Source: Pseudisothecium myosuroides (lineage: Eukaryota > Streptophyta > Bryopsida > Hypnales > Lembophyllaceae). From it: 64,000 bases of DNA. Under the pieces are notes generated by a model. It worked only from the letters and a program-made list of their open reading frames with translations, had not been told where the DNA came from and ran no database searches. The stretch covers positions 8,930,501 to 8,994,500 of the forward strand of contig OX637288.1 of assembly GCA_951799445.1 (NCBI GenBank). Reading direction: 5' to 3'. Positions 57,751 to 64,000 of this stretch are shown in pieces. How positions within the stretch are numbered: position 1 is the first letter of the stretch; every line of letters starts with the position of its first letter. Made by a program: the position numbers and the translations under genes.

Positions 57751-60700
57751 ATGACGGCTGCTGTGATCACCACCGCATTGCCTCCCCTCGGCCATGGACG
57801 CTCGTCTCTGCTTACGACTCTCAGAATCGGGTTAGTTTCAATTGGAGTGAAATTTGCATTAAAATTGGAGTGAAATTGAATTCGTAGTTTGAAGTAGAAC
57901 TCAATTAGGGTTTTGTGATTGATTCGGTGCGAGTTTGGTTCTGTTCAGGACGAGAGCCGCGACACGATGTTCGAGTGGAAGCTGGTCGCGGGAATGCCAT
58001 AGTCGTCGTGCTGCTGTGCATTCTTCTGATTGTGTTCTAGTACGCAGACGATTTGGCATTGCAGCGTGTGTGGAGAGCGAGGCGGAGGTGAGTGGAGCAT
58101 AGATTCTGGCAATTTTTCACTCAAAGAGTGCCTTGCATTAATCCTTAATTTCTTTTTTTCGATTTTGAGTGTTTTTGTTAATTTAATTTAAATTTCTTGA
58201 GAAATTTCTTCTGGTAGAAATGGAGACGCCGAAACTTAGAAAAGAAATGGAGCATTCAGCTGCATTGACGAAGTCATCAGTTTATGCCATATCTCTAGAT
58301 TGGTTATCGAAAACTGCTTCCTTATTCATTTTTTTGGTGTCTCGAAAATTTGAATGATAGTCTGAAATCATATTTTTCTTCTTTTGGATTATGGTACTGT
58401 AATATACATTTGACTCAGTTTGCACATTGAAAACACAAGATTGGACGAAGCTCATGGACATGTGAATGGTTAAAATTTTCGGAATTGATTCTTTTTAAAT
58501 GCTTGTTTCTCACTTTTTATATTTTTGTAACTGGATAAGGGTAGTTGGCGAATAGGAGATTTTTTGGTGCGGGTCTCAGTTCTAAAGATTGGTTGGATTA
58601 TGATTAGGTACTACAAATTTCAACTTTTATAAGTTATATAAGTTTTATGAATTGGAAAGCCTAAATTGAGAGGAGATGTCGAATCTACGGTTAATTACTG
58701 TGAAGTCCGCATTGTAACCGCAGGTCGGCACTCTTGCGAAGACGGTGAGAAATGCTGGAGTTGGACTACTAGCGTCATTGATCACCCTCGCTGCGAATTT
58801 TCATTTTCCTGGCCCTGTATTTGGCTCCGAGATCCCTCTTGAAGTCTCTCAAGTTGGCCGTCTGTCTGAGAAGTCAGTTTGGGATGCCTCGCCCAATTCC
58901 GGAGATATCTCTGACAATTCGATTGACTCATTACTGAATGTGAGTGTTGTGTTGATGTTCGCACAGTGACACGCCACAAGTCTTTGCATCCAAGCAAATG
59001 CTTTTAAAGTAACCCATATGTATCAATTAAAAGCTCATTTTGGTTCTGGTATAGAAAGTTCTTAGGAATATGATATTACCAATAAAAATGAGATTTGAGT
59101 TTGACATTTAGAATCTAAAATCAGCGTTTGCAAATAATCTCTGGGCATGCAGATTTTACTTAGTGTATCAATAATTTCATTAAATGATGCTTAGAATTGT
59201 CATCTATGAGAGGTTATATTGGTATTCTTTGTTCTATGGTAGAAATTTTTGGTCTTTTTACGTAATTAATGTAGCAATTAAAATTCACCAGCTTAGACCA
59301 TCCCTGAATGATACACTTGCTAACATTAGTTTTCTTCAATTTTTCTACACAAGATTTTATTTTCTTACAAAGATTTCATAAATTGTATTGAAATTTTCCC
59401 ACGAGAAGATTTTTTAACGTTTTTGAAGGGTACAAAGACTTATGGCATGCGACTGTACATTTGTGCCGATCCAAAAACATATGATGCAAGGACTGGTGTT
59501 TTTCAGAGTGTTACTGATGTGATGATAATTGTGTAATTTCTTGTGGAGCGACAATCCTGTAGAAACTGATAGTTTCCCTGGATCAACAGGATTCGTTCTC
59601 AAGGGCTACTAGTCACAATGAAATTTCGACAGTTGCCGAGAATGTCACTCTGCTCGACGAATGTGCCGAGGAAATAGCCACGAACCTGGTACCCAAGGAA
59701 GAGGCAGTTCAGGAGGTTACTAATGAATCTATTGTGCAGGAAGCATGGCAGGTTGTAAATGAGAATTTTCTAGACGCTCGTCATGATTCTTGGTCGGCTG
59801 ATGCATGGCTGGTATCGTCTCTGTGCCTTCCATGGTTGCTGAACCTAATTTGTGGTTTATTTCTAGAGATGATCAAATGAATTTACAGTTTGATTTTTGG
59901 AGAAGAATTAGGCTACGTCTTCTGATTCGAGCTATCATCGTTGAAGGGGCCTGGATTTATTACTTAAGACATGTGTTGAAAAGCACCTTCCTGATATGAT
60001 CGTTGTTCTCTGAACATTCAATCTAAGCCCAGCGTTGATCGCCATGAATGCAGAAGAAAAAAGAAGAGGTGCTGAAGAGTCCAATTCGAAGCAGAATGGC
60101 AGCTTATGGAGCCATTCGCACCCTGTTGTCAAGTTTGAATGATCCCTACACTCGGTTTCTCACTGCCGACCAGGTATGATACAGAGACTTTCTAGTGTAT
60201 AACATGCATTAACTTTATATACGTGGTAGAACTGTCTGTTCGTTTCTCGAGGGAACATTATCTGCTGCTACACTTACCCACTCTCTTGAAATGTTCAATA
60301 AGGTTAATGTTGCATGTCGTATACAAGAACCTTTAATATCCAGAGTCCACTTTGGTTAACGCGTCTATCGAGTAGATCCTTTCAAACAGTAAAATGGGAT
60401 GTCAAGGCTGAAGTTGTGGTCCTCACACTTGCAGGGGCATGTTTCCATGACAGTTTGCCCAGCTCTCGAAGTATGACGTGACTGGGATTGGTCTCAACAT
60501 CGGGGAATCAGCGACTGCGAGTGGCGACTCATATTTGAAAGTTTTTGGCATTATTCTTGGAAGCCCAGCTCAGCTTGTCGGTGTGAGACAGGTATATCTT
60601 TATCTTTGAGTAGGACCATAGAGTGAAAGTATAAGTGTATTGATTCTTTTTAAAAGAAGTAGTACGTCTGTGGGCCTGCAGCCCTAGTCTTAAGGTTGCT

Positions 60701-63700
60701 TTAAGTGTTCGTTCATGAATTTCTATGATTATTGGTTGGTTTATGAGCAGCACTGCTGTGGGTGTATTTGCTAATGTCCTCAGTGAGCATCTAACATGTT
60801 GCTGCTGTGAATTAGGGTGATGAATTGCTGGAAGTTGCCGGAAATAGCGTTAGGGGTAAGACGCCTTTTGAGGCGGCATCACTCATTCAGGGTCCGAAAG
60901 GAACAATGGTTTCTATCAAGGTTGGACAGGTTTCAATATCGCATTTTTGCATCTACTGAACCCTTCGTAAATTATTTCAACTCTTTTTGAAAGTTTGCGT
61001 CACTGTAACTGTTGATTTTCCGTGAACAATATCTTAGTGCTAGGCACTATATAGTAATACTCGTCTGGGGCATTCAGGGCGTCTCTTCGTAAACAGATTT
61101 CGGTTTACAGATTTTAATCAGCTGTTTCAAATAATGCAGATTCGACATGGACGCTGTGGCACTCCCCAAGTTTTTGAAGTGGAGCGTCAGCAGGATGTGC
61201 GATCTCCAGTGTACTATCGCTTGGAGCGCGTACAGGATTCGAAACAACTATCTGGATACATTCACTTGAAAGAGTTCAATGCTCTTGCCAAGCGCGACAT
61301 CCTGATTGGTATTGTGCCGTTCATTTCCCTCTTCACAGACATGATGTGTGATGCGTTCTGTTTCTACTTGATTATACGTCTACATTGCCTTTTCTTACAC
61401 TTGTCATCGAAGAAATGAAATGTTTTGATGTCGAAAACTGTTCTGGTTCTGCAGCGATGAAGAGAATGCAAGATGCTGGTGCTGTATCTTTTGTGCTGGA
61501 CTTAAGGGACAATCCCGGGGGCCTTGTGCAGGTATTCATGTCCTTTAACCCTCTACTGCCCATGCGCCAAAATGTACTAAGTCACATCTCGACGATTTGA
61601 AATGGATCATTTAGGAAGCTTCAATGAAGGTTGTGTCATATATACAAACGACTAGTTTGTGTACTAGTTAGCGGTTAAGTACATCCATGTTGATTCTTTT
61701 CGCAAAAACGCTTGTTTTTGTTTTATGTCTTGGTGGGCATATTTAAAATAGTCATATGCGACTGCTAGTCGATTATAACAGGAAGTTATGAAGACCTATT
61801 TTTGATGTACTGACCACACGAAATTTGGGCTTGATTTGACGCGCAGGCTGGCATCGAGGTCGCAAGACTTTTCTTAGATGAGGGTGAAACTGTAAGTGGT
61901 ATTTTCACTGGATTGCTGGGGTTTGCATTCTTAATGCCATATTTTGAATTGTCGATGTTGAATTCTTTCTGATCAACTTGGTAGAAATACCTAATGCTGG
62001 TATCTCGCATGTGTGCAGGTGATAGAAACGGTGGGACGGGATGCAAAGAATATTCGAACTGTTCTTGCCTCACATTCACCTATTACTGAAGCTCCCCTTA
62101 CGGTATGTGTTCGTGGCACTACACTAACAATGAAATTGATTTTAACCACACTAATTGATTTTAGAATGCTCTAAGTTTTTACTCTTCGTGAATATTAGTT
62201 ATGCAAAATATTAAATCTAGTTTAATTGTCATATGATTATCCCAGATACTGAACATAAGTCTTTGTCTCGTGCAGATCTTGGTTAATGATCACACAGCAA
62301 GTGCTAGTGAAATTGTGAGTACCCCCCCATATCCAAATATTCGTTGAGCTCTTTCTATGTTATCATGCTCTGGACTTCCAGAAAATTTACTCATTTTCGC
62401 CAATTTGTGGCTACAACAATAGGCTATCCATTATTACTTCCACATAGTTGTCAATTGTTTTTCTTACAGAGGACTCCTTTTGGATGAAATCTGTGCATTG
62501 CAGGTTGCAGCTGCTCTTCATGACAATTGCCGGGCAGTGCTAGTGGGTAACCGAACATATGGCAAGGTGCTTTTCTAAGTTCACCCTCTGCTGACATCCA
62601 ACTACGCACTAGTCCATCACATGCTTTTCGGATGCCTCTGTTCCAGTAATACATCCGATATCCCGTCATTTACAGAGGGAAGTCTGATACTTCCAGTAGT
62701 TACTTATATTTAGCACAAACCGATCCCGTGTGCATTTAGCTTGCTTGTGCTGTTGCTGTTGTTTCAGATTCTGGTCGCCAAATCTTGTATGTGAATATGG
62801 CCCCACCCACATCAAGCTAGTATCTCTTCGCTGATTGGAATTAGTTACTAAATGGCCGTTAGCAAATTGGTGCCGACTCCTGCTAAATATCTTGCAATGA
62901 ATTTACATTCATTTCCACCTCTTATGTCCCTGATTTTGGAGTGACGTAACTGTGCCTATACCAATGGCTTGACGCGTTCAATCCACCCGCACCAAGCAAG
63001 TAGCAGCGCAAAGCTAATCTGAAAGCCCCGACCCCCATTAGTGACCTTGCGCGTCCGGGCACACAATAGGTTAGTTAGCTTCCGAGCAGCAAATAGGTCT
63101 TTTAACACCCAGTTCGTTAATTGTGACTACTTGGTTGGTACGGGCAGGGCCCTAATAACAAGGGTTGTCTGTATGCTTGCTGTGACCTGGTGAAAAACCC
63201 TTCGAGAACTCTTTTTTCTGGGTGTCACTTGTTGAGCAAAGACAAAGACGGACGTGTTTAGTTATACTCTATACAGTAGAACCTCTCTAAGTTGATCCTC
63301 TCTAAGTTGATAAACCTCTGTAAACTAATCATGTCAGACCGATCCCGGACTGGGCCACATAACAAAGGCTGTGACTAAAAATAACACTCTGTAAGTCAAT
63401 AAACCTCTATAAACCAATCTGTCAGACCGGTCCAGGACCGATCAACTTAGACAGGTTCTACTGTAGTTCTTTCTAACATGGGTTGAAATTTCTCCCCTCA
63501 GGGTCTCATACAGGCTGTGTACGAATTGAGTGACGGATCTGGAGTCGTGTTGACAGTGGGAAAATACGTTACACCCGGACACCAGGACATTGATGGTGCC
63601 GGCATTGAACCAGATTACAAGCAACTCCCAAGTAATGATTTTCCCTGTTTGGATGTCTTTATTTTGATGTTTTGGAAATTTTACAAGCTGCATGTAGAGT

Positions 63701-63870
63701 GTTGATGTACTGTAGAGTGCTGATGTTGGCGTGTAGTTGCATTACATTTCTATTATATACTGACTCAAATTCAATTTCTTGCAGGCCCCAGTGCAGGGCA
63801 AGAAAAGCTGAGGGGTTGCAAATTGTTGAAGGCTTCAGGCAATTCTTCTAGAGATCTAGTATTCTCTTAG
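57751..63870 (+). CDS. CTPA: D1 C-terminal processing protease (peptidase family S41), chloroplast lumen
   Basis: Fifteen exons keep phase throughout: 57751-57830, 57949-58087, 58724-58939, 59590-59811, 60054-60173, 60454-60591, 60816-60920, 61140-61308, 61455-61531, 61847-61891, 62019-62102, 62276-62314, 62504-62566, 63502-63631 and 63785-63870. The protein is 570 residues. An Arg/Ser/Thr-rich transit peptide (MTAAVITTALPPLGHGRSS) is followed by a hydrophobic thylakoid-transfer segment (GLLASLITLAANF). Next are LNDPYTRFL, a PDZ domain (about 270-350; YDVTGIGLNI, GDELLEVAG), FVLDLRDNPGGLVQ and the catalytic pair. The presumed nucleophile is Ser474 in HTASASEI and the base Lys499 in NRTYGKG, 25 apart as in the algal enzyme. 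LIQAVYELSDGSGV and IEPDYKQLP follow. It removes the C-terminal extension of the photosystem II D1 precursor so that the manganese cluster can assemble. It looks intact. Intron 13 carries a MITE. Confidence 0.93.
63274..63463. mobile_element. 190-bp pogo/Emigrant-like MITE in the last long intron of CTPA
   Basis: CAGTAGAACCTCTCTAAGTT at the left end is answered by AACTTAGACAGGTTCTACTG at the right. The target is TA on both sides. Ends of the form CAGTAGAACCTCTATAA are those of the plant Emigrant/Lemi1 pogo-like family. Internal copies of CTCTRTAARYYRATAAACC repeat the end sequence. Confidence 0.88.
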
Positions 63871-64000
63871 TCATCAAGAAGCCCTTGAAGCAAGCCCTTG
63901 AAGCAATTGTACGACAGAAGCATGTTAGATCAACATTTTAGTGCAAGTCTTCTTTCATACTCTGTTTAGGATTTGGAGTGCTCATATACGAAATTGGAGT
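63871..64000 (+). other. 3' UTR of CTPA
   Basis: AT-rich sequence after the TAG with no further exon. No unmistakable poly(A) signal is seen before the window ends. Confidence 0.6.

Noticed and set aside
1..64000. tRNA, rRNA or snRNA genes
   Set aside because: No cloverleaf-forming or A/B-box sequence and no rRNA-like stretch was recognised. A dedicated RNA scan was not possible here.

Overview
This is a 64-kb stretch of plant nuclear DNA. The evidence is a 15-exon gene for the thylakoid D1 C-terminal processing protease, two intron-poor PLS-class pentatricopeptide (PPR) genes ending in a DYW domain, two OSB-like organellar single-strand-binding genes, GT-AG introns and many miniature DNA transposons. 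The wording of the PPR repeats looks most like a bryophyte, probably a moss. That is an inference from recognition, not from a database search. Genes are sparse, and the AT-rich space between them is mostly decayed mobile DNA.

Layout. 0-1.6 kb: the 3' end of a methyltransferase-like gene with two in-frame stops. 4.2-10.7 kb: copy A of a segmental duplication holding an OSB-like gene and a DYW-PPR gene, both on the minus strand. 10.7-19 kb: MITEs, a truncated transposase remnant at 15.9-16.8 kb, and a small intact plus-strand gene with a TATA box at 19.2 kb. 22-26.3 kb: a minus-strand multi-exon pseudogene with a ParB-like region, a DNA-methyltransferase-like region and a long disordered tail. 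26.3-31.3 kb: low-complexity DNA and minisatellites. 31.3-32.7 kb: two further minus-strand exons and a dense palindrome cluster. 34-42 kb: MITEs, a 176-bp tandem satellite and a dispersed AAAGCCC...GGGCTTT motif. 42.3-46.5 kb: a transposase-like gene, one 2.84-kb frame with two internal TAG codons. 48.5-49.6 kb: a 1.1-kb inverted repeat with a nested MITE. 51.4-56.7 kb: copy B of the OSB/PPR duplication. 57.75-63.87 kb: the complete CtpA gene on the plus strand.

Two systems stand out. First, the methyltransferase-like and transposase-like genes are tied together by 23 copies of a 15-bp palindrome, AGCTCGANTCGAGCT. It lies in their introns, 5' regions and occasionally exons, and I saw it nowhere else in the window. 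Their open frames are kept over kilobases but are broken almost only by TAG codons. Second, in both duplicates the last OSB exon can be spliced in frame into the PPR exon, which would make an OSB-PPR-DYW fusion protein. The two PPR arrays have homogenised separately and differ by exactly one 303-bp triplet.

All exon models were read by eye from splice signals, reading phase and comparison between copies. No searches were run.
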